From Paraglaciecola hydrolytica (GTDB lineage Bacteria > Pseudomonadota > Gammaproteobacteria > Enterobacterales > Alteromonadaceae), in NCBI RefSeq assembly GCF_001565895.1, contig NZ_LSNE01000009.1, positions 383,380 through 430,277 of the forward strand: a stretch of DNA of 46,898 nt. The letters are read 5' to 3'. Both the position numbers and the translations under genes were made by a program. The notes below the pieces were generated by a model. The model searched no databases and was not told the origin of the DNA. It saw only the letters and a list, made by a program, of their open reading frames with translations. The stretch's first letter is position 1, and each line of letters starts with the position of its first letter. Positions 24,434 to 33,846 of the stretch are shown one piece after another.

Positions 24434-24449
24434 TGGCATCCTAATTGCA
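24434..24449 (+). promoter_or_regulatory. Sigma-54 promoter of flgFGHIJ(KL)
   Basis: TGGCATCCTAATTGCA has GG at 24435 and GC at 24447 (GG-N10-GC), a strong -24/-12 match, 38 bp before the flgF ATG. Confidence 0.85.
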
Positions 24450-24486
24450 CATATTTAGTTATCGCACCTTCAGTCAAGAATCTGTC

Positions 24487-25230
24487 ATGGATAAACTGCT
24501 TTATATTGCCGCTAGTGGCGCATCTCAAGATTTTTTAGCCACAGGCTTGCGCGCAAACAATTTAGCTAATGCTCAAACCACGGGTTTTAAGGCGCAGTTG
24601 CAACAAGCGCGTGCCATGCCGGCCTTTGGTGAGGGTTTACCAACTCGAGTCTTTGCCATGACCGAGAGTCCAACCAATAACTATGCTGGTGGCCCCATGG
24701 TGCAAACCGATAGAGAACTGGACGTTGCCATACAGGGCGAGGGGTGGTTTTCGGTAATGGACGCCAATGGCAATGAAGCGTACAGCCGTAACGGCAGTTT
24801 TCAGTTAAGTGCCGATGGTCAGCTTAAAGATTCCTATGGTAATACCATGATTGGTGATGGTGGGCCGCTTACCCTGCCAATCCCCTTGTCTAATATCAAT
24901 ATTGCCAGTGACGGAACCATTTCGGTACGTCCACTAGGTGCGCCTGAAACCGTGCTGGAAGAAGTCGGCCGTTTGAAATTTGTTAACCCTAATATCAAAC
25001 AAATGGAAAGGGGCAATGACGGTCTATTCCGTCTCAAAGATGGCCAGTTGGCTAACGAAGATCCTTTTGTTTCAGTACGCACAGGTATGTTGGAAGGCAG
25101 CAATGTCAATCCAGTAGAGGAGATGGTCAATATGATCAACCTGCAACGCCATTACGAGATGCAAGTAAAACTGATGAAACAGGCCGAAGAACTCGATCAA
25201 CGTGGTAATCAATTATTAAGAATTATCTAG
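24487..25230 (+). CDS. flgF: Flagellar basal-body rod protein FlgF
   Basis: A 247-residue protein from ATG 24487 (MDKLLYIAASG, the usual FlgF start; an in-frame ATG 42 bp upstream falls inside the promoter region). The N-terminal rod motif (LRANNLANAQTTGFKAQL) and C-terminal FlgF/G motif (GSNVNPVEEMVNMINLQRHYEMQVKLMKQAEELDQRGNQLLRII) are complete. Proximal rod subunit. First gene after the second sigma-54 promoter. Confidence 0.96.
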   Translation: MDKLLYIAASGASQDFLATGLRANNLANAQTTGFKAQLQQARAMPAFGEGLPTRVFAMTESPTNNYAGGPMVQTDRELDVAIQGEGWFSVMDANGNEAYSRNGSFQLSADGQLKDSYGNTMIGDGGPLTLPIPLSNINIASDGTISVRPLGAPETVLEEVGRLKFVNPNIKQMERGNDGLFRLKDGQLANEDPFVSVRTGMLEGSNVNPVEEMVNMINLQRHYEMQVKLMKQAEELDQRGNQLLRII

Positions 25231-25304
25231 GCATTTTCTAAACGCTTCTCTACACATTTTTTGTAAACATAGAATTGCGTTGAATTTAAGACAGGAGGTG
25301 ATGT

Positions 25305-26093
25305 ATGCACCCAGCTTTATGGATCAGTAAAACCGGATTAGACGCCGCACAAACCGATGTAGCAGTGATTTCTAACAACCTAGCCAACGCCAGTACGGTG
25401 GGCTTTAAAAAAGATCGTGCGATTTTTGAAGATTTACTTTATCAGAATATTAATCAGCCTGGCGGGCGCTCATCGGCGGACACCGAGTTACCTTCAGGTT
25501 TAATGTTAGGTGCCGGTAGTAAAGTGGTGGCAACCCAAAAAGCTCATACTCAAGGTAATTTGTTGACTACTGATAATGCGTTGGATATGTCGATTCAAGG
25601 CAAGGGTTTTTTTGAAATTCTGCAACCCGATGGCACTTTGGCTTATACCCGTAATGGACAGTTTACCCTTAATGATCAGGGGCAGATCGTCACACCTGGC
25701 GCTGGATTTTTATTACAACCTACTATTACCGTGCCAGAAGATGCTCAACAGATCACGATATCCCAAGATGGTGAAGTGTCTGCCAGCATCAGGGGACAAG
25801 CCGATCCGGTGGTCTTAGGCCAGCTTAATTTATCTGACTTTATCAATCCAACAGGTTTACAGCCCATGGGCCAAAATCTGTATGTAGAAACCGCAGTAAG
25901 CGGTAATCCTATACAAGGGATCCCAGGTTTAGAAGGTCTGGGCGGCATAAGTCAAGGTACTTTAGAAACCTCTAACGTTAACGTCACAGAAGAGTTGGTT
26001 AACTTAATTGAAAGTCAGCGTTTATATGAAATGAATTCCAAGGTTATTTCAGCCGTTGACCAAATGCTTGGTCAGGTTATTCAACAACTCTAA
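25305..26093 (+). CDS. flgG: Flagellar distal rod protein FlgG
   Basis: A 262-residue protein with an ideal ribosome site (AGGAGGTGAT). Motifs: N-terminal WISKTGLDAAQTDVAVISNNLANASTVGFKKDRAIFEDL, LPSGLMLGAGSKVVATQKAHTQGN typical of FlgG, and C-terminal SNVNVTEELVNLIESQRLYEMNSKVISAVDQMLGQVIQQL. Forms the distal rod. 4 bp before flgH. Confidence 0.97.
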   Translation: MHPALWISKTGLDAAQTDVAVISNNLANASTVGFKKDRAIFEDLLYQNINQPGGRSSADTELPSGLMLGAGSKVVATQKAHTQGNLLTTDNALDMSIQGKGFFEILQPDGTLAYTRNGQFTLNDQGQIVTPGAGFLLQPTITVPEDAQQITISQDGEVSASIRGQADPVVLGQLNLSDFINPTGLQPMGQNLYVETAVSGNPIQGIPGLEGLGGISQGTLETSNVNVTEELVNLIESQRLYEMNSKVISAVDQMLGQVIQQL

Positions 26094-26097
26094 TGAG

Positions 26098-26805
26098 ATG
26101 ATGATTATGTTAGTCAGTAAATTGGCAAAATTATGGGGTCTTTTACTCGTAGCATTTACGCTGTTAAGCGCATGTAAAAGTACACCTCACGAAGTGATGC
26201 CTAATGATCCATTTTATGCGCCTATCATCGCTGAGATCCCTGAGCAAAAGATAGCTCAGGACGGCTCTATTTTTCAGGCTGATATGGCCAATAGTCTTTA
26301 CTCTGACGTAAAAGCGCGCAGGGTAGGTGACATTATTACGGTTAATTTGCAGGAGCGAACTCAAGCCACTAAGTCAGCAGGCACCTCTACAAACAAAGAT
26401 ACGTCGGTAGATGTGAATCCGATCATTGGTTTGGGGGGCAATGCGCTGAATATTGGCAATGAATCTATCCAACTGGGTTTAGGTGCAACAAATGCGTTTT
26501 CTGGTGATGCCTCAACCAATCAAAGTAATAATCTAGTGGGTAATATTTCGGTCACTGTGGTGCAGGTATTGCCCAATCAAAACCTCTTAGTCAGAGGTGA
26601 AAAATGGTTAACCTTAAATAATGGCGATGAATATATTCGGTTGACGGGTGTAGTACGTCCTGCCGATGTCAGCCCCAGCAATGAAATTGTGTCGACCAAA
26701 ATTGCCAATGCCCGTATTCAATATAGTGGCACGGGTACTTTTGCTTCAGCCCAGAAAGAAGGTTGGTTATCCAGCTTCTTTTCTTCCGAATATTGGCCTT
26801 TTTAG
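26098..26805 (+). CDS. flgH: Flagellar L-ring lipoprotein FlgH
   Basis: A 235-residue protein. Start ATG 26098 follows the flgG stop; ATGs at 26101 and 26107 are also possible. Lipoprotein signal peptide with LLSAC lipobox. Conserved FlgH sequence: [36 protein letters not shown], then [64 protein letters not shown]. Outer-membrane bushing of the rod. Followed by flgI after 1 bp. Confidence 0.96.
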   Translation: MMIMLVSKLAKLWGLLLVAFTLLSACKSTPHEVMPNDPFYAPIIAEIPEQKIAQDGSIFQADMANSLYSDVKARRVGDIITVNLQERTQATKSAGTSTNKDTSVDVNPIIGLGGNALNIGNESIQLGLGATNAFSGDASTNQSNNLVGNISVTVVQVLPNQNLLVRGEKWLTLNNGDEYIRLTGVVRPADVSPSNEIVSTKIANARIQYSGTGTFASAQKEGWLSSFFSSEYWPF

Positions 26806-26806
26806 G

Positions 26807-27931
26807 ATGAAAACAGTGATGTCTAAACTATTGAGTTTTAGTCTGATGCTATGTTTGGTGACAGCTCCGGTTTCATCTGCCCAGCGCATTAAAGATTTGG
26901 CTTCGGTGCAGGGAGTGCGCAGTAACCAATTGGTAGGTTATGGTCTAGTGGTCGGTTTACCGGGTACGGGCGAACAAAGTCCCTTTACGGAGCAAAGCTT
27001 TCGTACCATGTTGTCAAATTTTGGTATCAGCCTCGCCAGTAACTTAAAACCCAAAATTAAAAACGTCGCAGCGGTAGCAGTACATGCTGAATTACCTGCT
27101 TTTGTAAAACCCGGACAAACCATCGATGTGACGGTATCCTCCATTGGTGAGGCGGGTAGTCTACAAGGTGGCACCTTGTTACAAACCTTTTTAAAAGGTT
27201 TAGACGGTAATATCTATGCAGTGGCGCAAGGCAGCTTAGTGGTTAGTGGCTTTGGCGCTCAAGGTGCCGATGGCTCTAAAATTGTGGCAAATACCCCTAC
27301 AGTAGGACGTATTGCCAACGGTGCTGTGGTTGAGCGAGCGGTAACCAGTGGTTTTATGCAAAATGATTTTCTGACTTTAAATTTGAATTATCCTGATTTT
27401 TCTACCGCAAAAATTCTCGCAGATACCATTAACATGCGTTTAGGCGCCGATCCTGATAAGGGCTACATCATTGCTACACCTATAGATGCGGCATCGGTGC
27501 GAGTTACGGCTCCCCGTGATGTTGGTCAGCGTGTGGGCTTTTTAGCCATCTTAGAAAATTTTGAATTTACTCCGGCAAAAGCAGCGGCAAGGGTGGTGAT
27601 TAATAGCCGCACCGGCACCATTGTGATTGGTCAGGATGTACGTTTATTGCCTGCCGCCATAACTCATGGTGGCTTAACCGTCACTATTGCCGAGAACCAA
27701 ACGGTATCTCAACCTAATGCTTTGGCAGATGGCGAGACGGTGGTGAGTAATCAATCGATTATTGACGTCAATCTAGACGATACCCGCATGTTTAAATTTA
27801 ATCCTGGCGTGACACTGGATGAATTAGTCAGAGCGGTAAATGAAGTAGGCGCTGCGCCAGGTGATTTGATGGCTATCCTTGAGGCCCTGCGTGAAGCAGG
27901 CGCATTACAAGGCGAGCTGGTCGTCATCTAA
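26807..27931 (+). CDS. flgI: Flagellar P-ring protein FlgI
   Basis: A 374-residue periplasmic protein with a signal peptide ([22 protein letters not shown]). The start at 26807 comes directly after the flgH stop; ATG 26819 is an alternative. Conserved segments include [68 protein letters not shown] and a C-terminal [39 protein letters not shown]. Forms the P ring with FlgA help. Confidence 0.96.
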   Translation: MKTVMSKLLSFSLMLCLVTAPVSSAQRIKDLASVQGVRSNQLVGYGLVVGLPGTGEQSPFTEQSFRTMLSNFGISLASNLKPKIKNVAAVAVHAELPAFVKPGQTIDVTVSSIGEAGSLQGGTLLQTFLKGLDGNIYAVAQGSLVVSGFGAQGADGSKIVANTPTVGRIANGAVVERAVTSGFMQNDFLTLNLNYPDFSTAKILADTINMRLGADPDKGYIIATPIDAASVRVTAPRDVGQRVGFLAILENFEFTPAKAAARVVINSRTGTIVIGQDVRLLPAAITHGGLTVTIAENQTVSQPNALADGETVVSNQSIIDVNLDDTRMFKFNPGVTLDELVRAVNEVGAAPGDLMAILEALREAGALQGELVVI

Positions 27932-27940
27932 GGTCACCCT

Positions 27941-28879
27941 ATGGAACTTTCATCTAGCAATATGCAAAACCAGCTCGAACTATCGCGTAATACTAACGAT
28001 ATTCAGGGCCTAGATACCCTTAGAAGAGCGGCACAAAGTGGCGACCAAGGCGCCTTGGTTGAAGCTGCTAAGCAGTTTGAGGGGATATTTTTGCAAATGA
28101 TGCTGAAATCCATGCGTAAAGCGCAGGATGTATTGGCCGATGAAGAAAGCCCATTTAATTCTGAACAAGTTAAGTTTTATCGTGATATGCACGATCAGCA
28201 GTTGGCCACCGACCTTGCCACTAATGGCAGTGTTGGTTTAGCGGATATAATCGTTAAACAACTTGGGCAGTTGGCAGACGGTTACACTCCTGCCAGTATT
28301 ATTCGTAATGATGGCAATTTATCCGTGCTAAACCAGCATAGGATTAAATCCATCCAGCAAGCTCAGGATGCGGTATTAGGCCAGCCTAATTACAAAGCCA
28401 GTAGTTTTGAGACTCCCCAGCAGTTTTTAGAAACCCTATACCCACAAGCGAAACAGGCCGCTGAACAATTGGGGCTTGATCCTAAAGCCCTATTGGCGCA
28501 GGCCGCCGTTGAAACGGGCTGGGGAAAATATTTAATCCATAATGCCCAAGGGCAAAACTCACATAATTTATTTGGGGTTAAAGCGGATAAAAGCTGGACA
28601 GGTAATAAAACCCTGATTGATTCGATTGAGTTTGAGCAGGGTATTGCTAAAACCGCTAAGTCACCTTTTCGTGCTTATGACTCTTTTGGTGACGCTCTGC
28701 AAGATTACGTGGATTTTGTAAAACAAAACCCACGTTATCAGGATGCAATTAATAACACAGAACAAGCACCACGTTATTTTGCCGAACTACAGCAGGCCGG
28801 TTATGCCACGGATCCTGAGTATGCTAACAAAGTAGTTTCTGTACTCAATGGCGACATTATGCAGGCATTTAAACCGTGA
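27941..28879 (+). CDS. flgJ: Flagellar rod-cap and peptidoglycan hydrolase FlgJ
   Basis: A 312-residue, two-domain protein. Residues about 30-110 are the rod-scaffold domain (AAKQFEGIFLQMMLKSMRKAQ; FYRDMHDQQLATDLA). Residues about 155-310 are a glucosaminidase-type hydrolase with the catalytic Glu in LLAQAAVETGWGKYLI and NLFGVKADKSW. The dual-domain form is that of gamma- and betaproteobacteria. It opens a hole in peptidoglycan for the rod. 9 bp after flgI. Confidence 0.96.
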   Translation: MELSSSNMQNQLELSRNTNDIQGLDTLRRAAQSGDQGALVEAAKQFEGIFLQMMLKSMRKAQDVLADEESPFNSEQVKFYRDMHDQQLATDLATNGSVGLADIIVKQLGQLADGYTPASIIRNDGNLSVLNQHRIKSIQQAQDAVLGQPNYKASSFETPQQFLETLYPQAKQAAEQLGLDPKALLAQAAVETGWGKYLIHNAQGQNSHNLFGVKADKSWTGNKTLIDSIEFEQGIAKTAKSPFRAYDSFGDALQDYVDFVKQNPRYQDAINNTEQAPRYFAELQQAGYATDPEYANKVVSVLNGDIMQAFKP

Positions 28880-28909
28880 ATTTAACCAGCAATACAAGAG
28901 GAGTGAGGC

Positions 28910-31060
28910 ATGATTAACAATACATCGATGCGTACCGCCGATCTGCTCTCGATCGCGCGTAGCGGAGTGGATGCCAGTAATCAATTGCTTACTACTGCTG
29001 GTCACAATATTGCCAACGTGAATACTGAAGGCTACGTACGTGAGCGCACCTCTTTTGTTGCTCAGTTAACCGGTGGCGTGGGGCAGGGCACCACTGAGCG
29101 GATCATCAACGTTTTTGCGCAGAACCAATTAAGACGCGATACCACACTGGAAAGTCATTATCAGGAATACTGGGATAAAACCGCGGTGGTCGATAACTTG
29201 TTTGCCAGTGAAGCCAATAGTATTTCTAGCAGCATGAGCCGTTTTTTTGCATCAATACAAACGGCCAGTGATGATCCAACCAGTATTGCGGCACGGCAGT
29301 TGCTGTTGGGTGAAGCCAATTCGATGATTGGTCAAATCGGTACTATGGCCGGTTTTTTGCGGCAAAAAGAACAAGAGTTAAATTTAGAGATCCAAAGTAA
29401 TATCGACCGAGTTAATTCGTTGGTTAAGTCTATCGCTGAATTAAACGATGCCGTCAGGGTAAATCAGGCTAACAACCGTCACGTCGAACCAGGCAGCCTG
29501 AAGAATGAACGGGATAAGGCCATATTAGAACTGGCGAGTTTGATGTCCATTGAGACGCGAGTAAGCGCTAACGATGATGGTGCCGTATTAGTTAATCTGA
29601 CTTCAGGAGAATCGCTGGTATTGCAGGATGGTTCCTTTAATTTATTTACCATTAACAACTCAGCCGATCTTAACTACAAATCTTTGCAACTTAACAGTAA
29701 CGGTAAACCCACCACACTTAATCTAAAAGAAACCAACATGGGTGGCACTATTGGTGGCTTGTATCGCTACCGTGATGAAGTGCTGGAAAGTAGTCGCCGC
29801 GAGTTAGGACAACTGGCGTTGGCCGTCTCCGAAACCATGAATACCCAAAATCGTTTAGGGATGGATTTTGACCAGCAGCTGGGTACGGATATTTTTACTC
29901 TGCCCGAATTTACCGGACTGAATTATAAGGGTAACAGTGTTGGCACTGAAATTACTGGCCGCATAGCCCAGGGGCAGGCAAGTCAAATTACCAGCGCTGA
30001 CTACCAAGTTACCTTTGATGCCGTTACCGCCGGTGCGCCACCGACTGTGAATGTTACCGTGGCTATGCTTAATCCAGATGGTTCACCGGTGAAGGATGTG
30101 AACGGCGTTGCTATAAGTCAAAGTTATACGGGATTAACCGCTCAAAATGGTGTGTTTAACCAAGTCATGGGTGGTATAGAAATAGAATTTAATAGCGGGG
30201 CAAGTTATGCGGTGGGTGATCAGTTTCTACTGCAACCCACTAAAAATACAGCGGACAAAATAGTCGTCAGTATGACCCGACCAGAAGACATAGCCTTGGC
30301 TTCGCCCATCAGAGTTGAAGCGAATATAGCCAATTTAGGTGATGTTGAGCTGGTGTCCTCCAAAGTCCCAAACACATTAGTGGATAATACGTTTCTTAAC
30401 AGTGCTGCCTCAGCCTTTAATGGCGCAGGGGGCATTCATGGTCCAGGCGCTGCGCCAGGAGGCGGGGTTGGCGCACCTGCACAGATTTTGTTCACCGATG
30501 TGGATGAATATCAAGTTTTGGATAGTGCTGGCAACCTTATTACTACAGTATCGGGTACCACTGATTTTACAAATATGTTGGCACAAGCTGCGGTGAGTGG
30601 TGCAGCACCGCCTTGGCCCGCCGCTTTTAGCGCTTTAGATAATTATCCAGGTTACGACATAAGTTTGCAGGGGGTGCCCAAAGCGGGTGACAGCTTTAGC
30701 ATTTCGTACAATACCGATGGTCTTAATGACAATCGTAACGGTTTATTGATGGCTGATCTGCAAAACATTGACAGCATGCAGTTAAATAATAGCGGCTCAG
30801 GAAACCGGGTTAGTTTTCACGAAGCCTATGCCAATATTGTCAGTGATATCGGCCAAAAGTCGGCAAGTGCGGATATATCCTTAAAAGCAGCTCAGGCACT
30901 GAAAAGCCAATCAAAAGATTGGTTTGAATCGATATCTGGAGTGAGTTTGGATGAAGAGGCGGCTAATCTGGTGAGGTACCAACAGTCTTATTCAGCTGCA
31001 GCGCGTCTATTAGGTACGGCACAAGATCTGTTTAATACCATTTTGGGCATCGTTAGGTAA
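28910..31060 (+). CDS. flgK: Flagellar hook-associated protein 1 FlgK
   Basis: A 716-residue protein, long for FlgK (about 550 in enterobacteria), with the extra length in the variable middle part (about residues 340-600, containing GAGGIHGPGAAPGGG). Conserved N-terminus ADLLSIARSGVDASNQLLTTAGHNIANVNTEGYVRERTSFVAQ and C-terminus GVSLDEEAANLVRYQQSYSAAARLLGTAQDLFNTILGIVR. Ribosome site AGAGGAGTGAGG. Joins hook and filament, and is a FlgN client. Confidence 0.95.
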   Translation: MINNTSMRTADLLSIARSGVDASNQLLTTAGHNIANVNTEGYVRERTSFVAQLTGGVGQGTTERIINVFAQNQLRRDTTLESHYQEYWDKTAVVDNLFASEANSISSSMSRFFASIQTASDDPTSIAARQLLLGEANSMIGQIGTMAGFLRQKEQELNLEIQSNIDRVNSLVKSIAELNDAVRVNQANNRHVEPGSLKNERDKAILELASLMSIETRVSANDDGAVLVNLTSGESLVLQDGSFNLFTINNSADLNYKSLQLNSNGKPTTLNLKETNMGGTIGGLYRYRDEVLESSRRELGQLALAVSETMNTQNRLGMDFDQQLGTDIFTLPEFTGLNYKGNSVGTEITGRIAQGQASQITSADYQVTFDAVTAGAPPTVNVTVAMLNPDGSPVKDVNGVAISQSYTGLTAQNGVFNQVMGGIEIEFNSGASYAVGDQFLLQPTKNTADKIVVSMTRPEDIALASPIRVEANIANLGDVELVSSKVPNTLVDNTFLNSAASAFNGAGGIHGPGAAPGGGVGAPAQILFTDVDEYQVLDSAGNLITTVSGTTDFTNMLAQAAVSGAAPPWPAAFSALDNYPGYDISLQGVPKAGDSFSISYNTDGLNDNRNGLLMADLQNIDSMQLNNSGSGNRVSFHEAYANIVSDIGQKSASADISLKAAQALKSQSKDWFESISGVSLDEEAANLVRYQQSYSAAARLLGTAQDLFNTILGIVR

Positions 31061-31165
31061 AGGCATGCCCCAAATCATTGGAATTGCAGGCGGCAAATGA
31101 ATGAGCCAACAAGCGTGCAGTTTCAAAGATGAAGGGTATAGATAAGGAATGATGGGAAGTTAACT

Positions 31166-32392
31166 ATGCGTATATCGACCGGCCAACTTTATGACAGAAG
31201 TATTCAGTCTGTACTGGATAATCAGGGGGATTTGTCTGATGTGCAAACTCAACTGGCCTCAGGTAAAAAATTACTGAGACCTTCTGATGATCCTGTCGGT
31301 GCGGCGCAGGTTATCCGTCTAACTGAAGAAGTCGATCTCATTGCCCAATATAAAAAGAACAGCAACATTCTCACCAATAATATGGAACAGGAAGAAACCA
31401 TTCTGAGTAGTATCACCACGGCGGTTAACCGCGCGAGGGTGTTAATGGTGCAAGCAGGGAATGGCATAATCAATACTGATGATAGAAAAGCCATCAGCAT
31501 TGAAATTGAGCAAATTCGTGATCAGGTATTTGATTTAATGAATACCCGTAATGCTGCCGGCGAGTTTATTTTTGCGGGCACTCAATCCGCCTCGCCAGCT
31601 TTTGTACTTAATCAAAGTGCTGCGGGCAATAAATACAGTTTCCAGGGGGATTCTGGGGCCAATATGATCCAGGTTTCCAGCACCATGAAATTGCAGGTCA
31701 ATAACTCCGGTAAAGAAGTATTTGAAGATGTATTAGCCAGATTAAAAACCAATATAACTGGGTCAGTAGGGCTTACAGATATTAGTGTGTCGATTGAGCA
31801 ACAAGGTGCTTTTGATCAATTCCACAAGGCTAATTACAGTGCTGTTGTGCCAGCAGACAACGAGTATCAAGTGAACATTGTTGCTGCCAATCAGGTGGAA
31901 GTCAGACATGTGGCAAGTGGTGCGGTATTAGAAACTATTGATTTTGCCTCTGGCGTGCCCTTTAGTTTTAAAGGTATGCGCATTGATATTTCTGGGGCTC
32001 CGGGGGATAGCGTTAACTTTCAGTTATCGCCGCCACAAAAACAAAATATTGCCGAAACGTTAAATAACTTTGTATTGGCCTTAAATAATGGAAATATTTC
32101 ACAAACCAAATACGATGAAGCCTTAAAAGACGCTTTGATTGGCGTAGACAATTCATTGACCAGTATAGGTAATGCTACGTCGGTAATCGGTGGTCGCCTT
32201 AATGTTAATCAAGCAATTTTAGGGGCCAATCTGGATTTAGAAATTGCTAATAAAAGCGCCCGTGCCAGCATTGAAGAAGTGGACTACGCAGAAGCGGTTT
32301 CAGAATTAAGTCGCCAAGAAGCCGCATTGGAAGCAGCCTTAGCCACCTTTGCCAGAGTGACAGGCACGTCCTTATTTGATTTTATTCGTTAG
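31166..32392 (+). CDS. flgL: Flagellar hook-associated protein 3 FlgL
   Basis: A 408-residue protein of the flagellin-like family with N-terminal QLYDRSIQSVLDNQGDLSDVQTQLASGKKLLRPSDDPVGAAQVIRL and C-terminal ARASIEEVDYAEAVSELSRQEAALEAALATFARVTGTSLFDFIR. Hook-filament junction protein next to the filament. 105 bp after flgK with no obvious separate promoter. Its stop codon (32390-32392) abuts the left end of a MITE-like repeat. Confidence 0.95.
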   Translation: MRISTGQLYDRSIQSVLDNQGDLSDVQTQLASGKKLLRPSDDPVGAAQVIRLTEEVDLIAQYKKNSNILTNNMEQEETILSSITTAVNRARVLMVQAGNGIINTDDRKAISIEIEQIRDQVFDLMNTRNAAGEFIFAGTQSASPAFVLNQSAAGNKYSFQGDSGANMIQVSSTMKLQVNNSGKEVFEDVLARLKTNITGSVGLTDISVSIEQQGAFDQFHKANYSAVVPADNEYQVNIVAANQVEVRHVASGAVLETIDFASGVPFSFKGMRIDISGAPGDSVNFQLSPPQKQNIAETLNNFVLALNNGNISQTKYDEALKDALIGVDNSLTSIGNATSVIGGRLNVNQAILGANLDLEIANKSARASIEEVDYAEAVSELSRQEAALEAALATFARVTGTSLFDFIR

Positions 32393-32393
32393 T

Positions 32394-32659
32394 TATACCC
32401 AAGCAACCTGAAGATGCGGGATTCAGTGGGAATTAAATCCGTTTTAGACAAGGCGAATGCTTGAAGGTCTAGTGGACTAAATCGAAAGCATTTAACGCGG
32501 TATAAAACGGATTTAAACCCACCGGTACGGCGCTTCTGAGGGAGCTTATTTCGGTGTTGAACTGATTTGAAAGGGTAATGCCATTCCTGCATCAGTTCGC
32601 CTAGAACTAAGCTCCCTCAGAAACGCTGAAACTCGTATCTTCAGGTTGTTTGGGTATAT
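32394..32659. repeat. MITE/REP-like structured repeat element 1
   Basis: About 266 bp bounded by imperfect terminal inverted repeats (left begins TATACCCAAGCAACCTGAAG, right is its near complement ending CTTCAGGTTGTTTGGGTATA). Inside are two long hairpins: AAATCCGTTTTA/TAAAACGGATTT (32435-32446 with 32503-32514) and TTCTGAGGGAGCTTA/TAAGCTCCCTCAGAA (32534-32548 with 32608-32622, 15 bp perfect). The terminal repeats plus two hairpins would fold as a three-way junction. The core at 32566-32590 (TTTGAAAGGGTAATGCCATT and on) recurs at 38127-38151. No transposase is present. Confidence 0.75.
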
Positions 32660-32666
32660 ATGTTTT

Positions 32667-33593
32667 TTACAGAGTAATTTGCGCCAGATAAATCGCGCTA
32701 CACCCTCCCTGATGGGATGAATAGTAACTTAGGTACAACTGCTTATCTCTTAATACCATTCCTGGGTAGCTATTGTCGCCAGCTGAAGGTAATAACAATT
32801 TTTCACTTGTCATCCCTGTTAATAGATCAAGTTTGAACACGACGGTTTTGAACTGTTGTTTTTCGAGAATACGTCCTGCTATCAAAGCGGTTTGTTTATT
32901 CATTAAATGCATAACAGGCCCACCTAAATAAAAATCTAGATCCTGCCAAACCCATTGTTTAAAGGGAAACTTACTGCGGCCCAACTGCGCGGTATAAGTA
33001 TCTGCATCTCGGCGTACTAAGGCATAACATTGTTTATCCACAAAAACCAAGTCTGATTCATTAGGATAGCCAAGTTGATGTTTATCCAAGCTTAAGGCCC
33101 CCGTTACTACTTTATACATGCGGCGGCGTGGTGAACCTTGATAAAGATCGATAGAATTTGCTCGACGATTGTAGGCAAAACCATAAGCAGTATCGTTTTT
33201 CCATCTGATGCGCCATAACCACCAATAATCTTCTGCAACCACTTTTGGTGTCGACCAACTCAAACCATCCTGTGATACCCAACAATAATTTTGTGTGATG
33301 AGTTTTTTCGTGTCTGTCGCAGGGCACCTGGCATACGCCAGCAAAATTAATTTTCCATCAGGACCGACAGTAAGTTTCGGATCGCGCAGATCGGTATTGT
33401 CTAATTTAATAAATGAACCTGTTAATACATTGCCCAATAGATCCAGTTTTAGGATACGCAAGATCCCATCACCACTGACATGGTTAGTTGCCACACGAAA
33501 ACAACAATAAAGTGACTGCTGAAACCAACATAGATCAGTAAAAGCGTTGTGTTTTGGGTTTGCTGTGATTTTTTTTAGCCAGTTTATATTCAT
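32667..33593 (-). CDS. Predicted beta-propeller protein of unknown function
   Basis: About 308 residues from ATG 33593; a TTG start at 33632 would give 321. Not recognised with confidence. The sequence has repeated blade-like beta segments (LLAYARC, YCWVSQDGLSWSTPKVVAEDYWW, LIAGRILEK, SYPGMVLRDKQLYLSYYSSHQGG), a pattern of five-bladed sialidase/arabinanase-type propellers. No signal peptide is visible, so it is likely cytoplasmic. It is the only leftward gene between flgL and pseC. Its promoter region backs onto that of flagellin 1. A role in handling surface or flagellin glycans is possible but only guessed from position. Confidence 0.6.
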   Translation of the reverse strand: MNINWLKKITANPKHNAFTDLCWFQQSLYCCFRVATNHVSGDGILRILKLDLLGNVLTGSFIKLDNTDLRDPKLTVGPDGKLILLAYARCPATDTKKLITQNYCWVSQDGLSWSTPKVVAEDYWWLWRIRWKNDTAYGFAYNRRANSIDLYQGSPRRRMYKVVTGALSLDKHQLGYPNESDLVFVDKQCYALVRRDADTYTAQLGRSKFPFKQWVWQDLDFYLGGPVMHLMNKQTALIAGRILEKQQFKTVVFKLDLLTGMTSEKLLLPSAGDNSYPGMVLRDKQLYLSYYSSHQGGCSAIYLAQITL

Positions 33594-33652
33594 ATAAAAA
33601 ATATTTTCATTATTTAAGCCATTGAATGACAAGTAATTAGTGCTGTTTGGGC

Positions 33653-33688
33653 GGCAAGTTTTTGCCGTTTTTGCAAATTACGGCAAAA
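33653..33688. repeat. Inverted repeats in the propeller/flagellin 1 divergent region
   Basis: GGCAA-GTTT-TTGCC (33653-33666) overlaps a 9-bp perfect inverted repeat TTTTGCCGT (33660-33668)/ACGGCAAAA (33680-33688). It lies directly upstream of the sigma-28 -35 element. It could be an operator or alternate RNA hairpins. Confidence 0.45.
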
Positions 33689-33694
33689 TTTTGC

Positions 33695-33721
33695 TAAAGG
33701 GAATTTTTTTTAGGTCGATAC
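33695..33721 (+). promoter_or_regulatory. Sigma-28 promoter of flagellin 1
   Basis: TAAAGGGA, 11 bp, GTCGATAC: good match to FliA consensus with the right spacing, about 125 bp upstream of the ATG, giving a long 5' UTR. Confidence 0.75.
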
Positions 33722-33789
33722 ATTTTCCGAGAGAGCCAGTAGTAATGATTTTTTTCAAGGGTCATTACTCTATTAGTGTTATTTAACCA

Positions 33790-33823
33790 ATCGGATTTAT
33801 ATCCGATCGCCAGCGTCCGCTGG
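33790..33823 (+). promoter_or_regulatory. Two hairpins in the flagellin 1 5' UTR
   Basis: ATCGGAT-TTAT-ATCCGAT (33790-33807) and CCAGCG-TC-CGCTGG (33810-33823) are two adjacent perfect stem-loops between the sigma-28 promoter and the ribosome site (GTAGGAGAAC, 33834-33843). They may stabilise the message or control access to it. Confidence 0.6.
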
Positions 33824-33846
33824 ACTGAGAGTGTAGGAGAACAACC

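Noticed and set aside
33648-33672. Sigma-54 site before flagellin 1 (GGCAAGTTTTTGCC)
   Set aside because: The GG to GC distance is 9 or 12 rather than 10; the sigma-28 match at 33695 is better.
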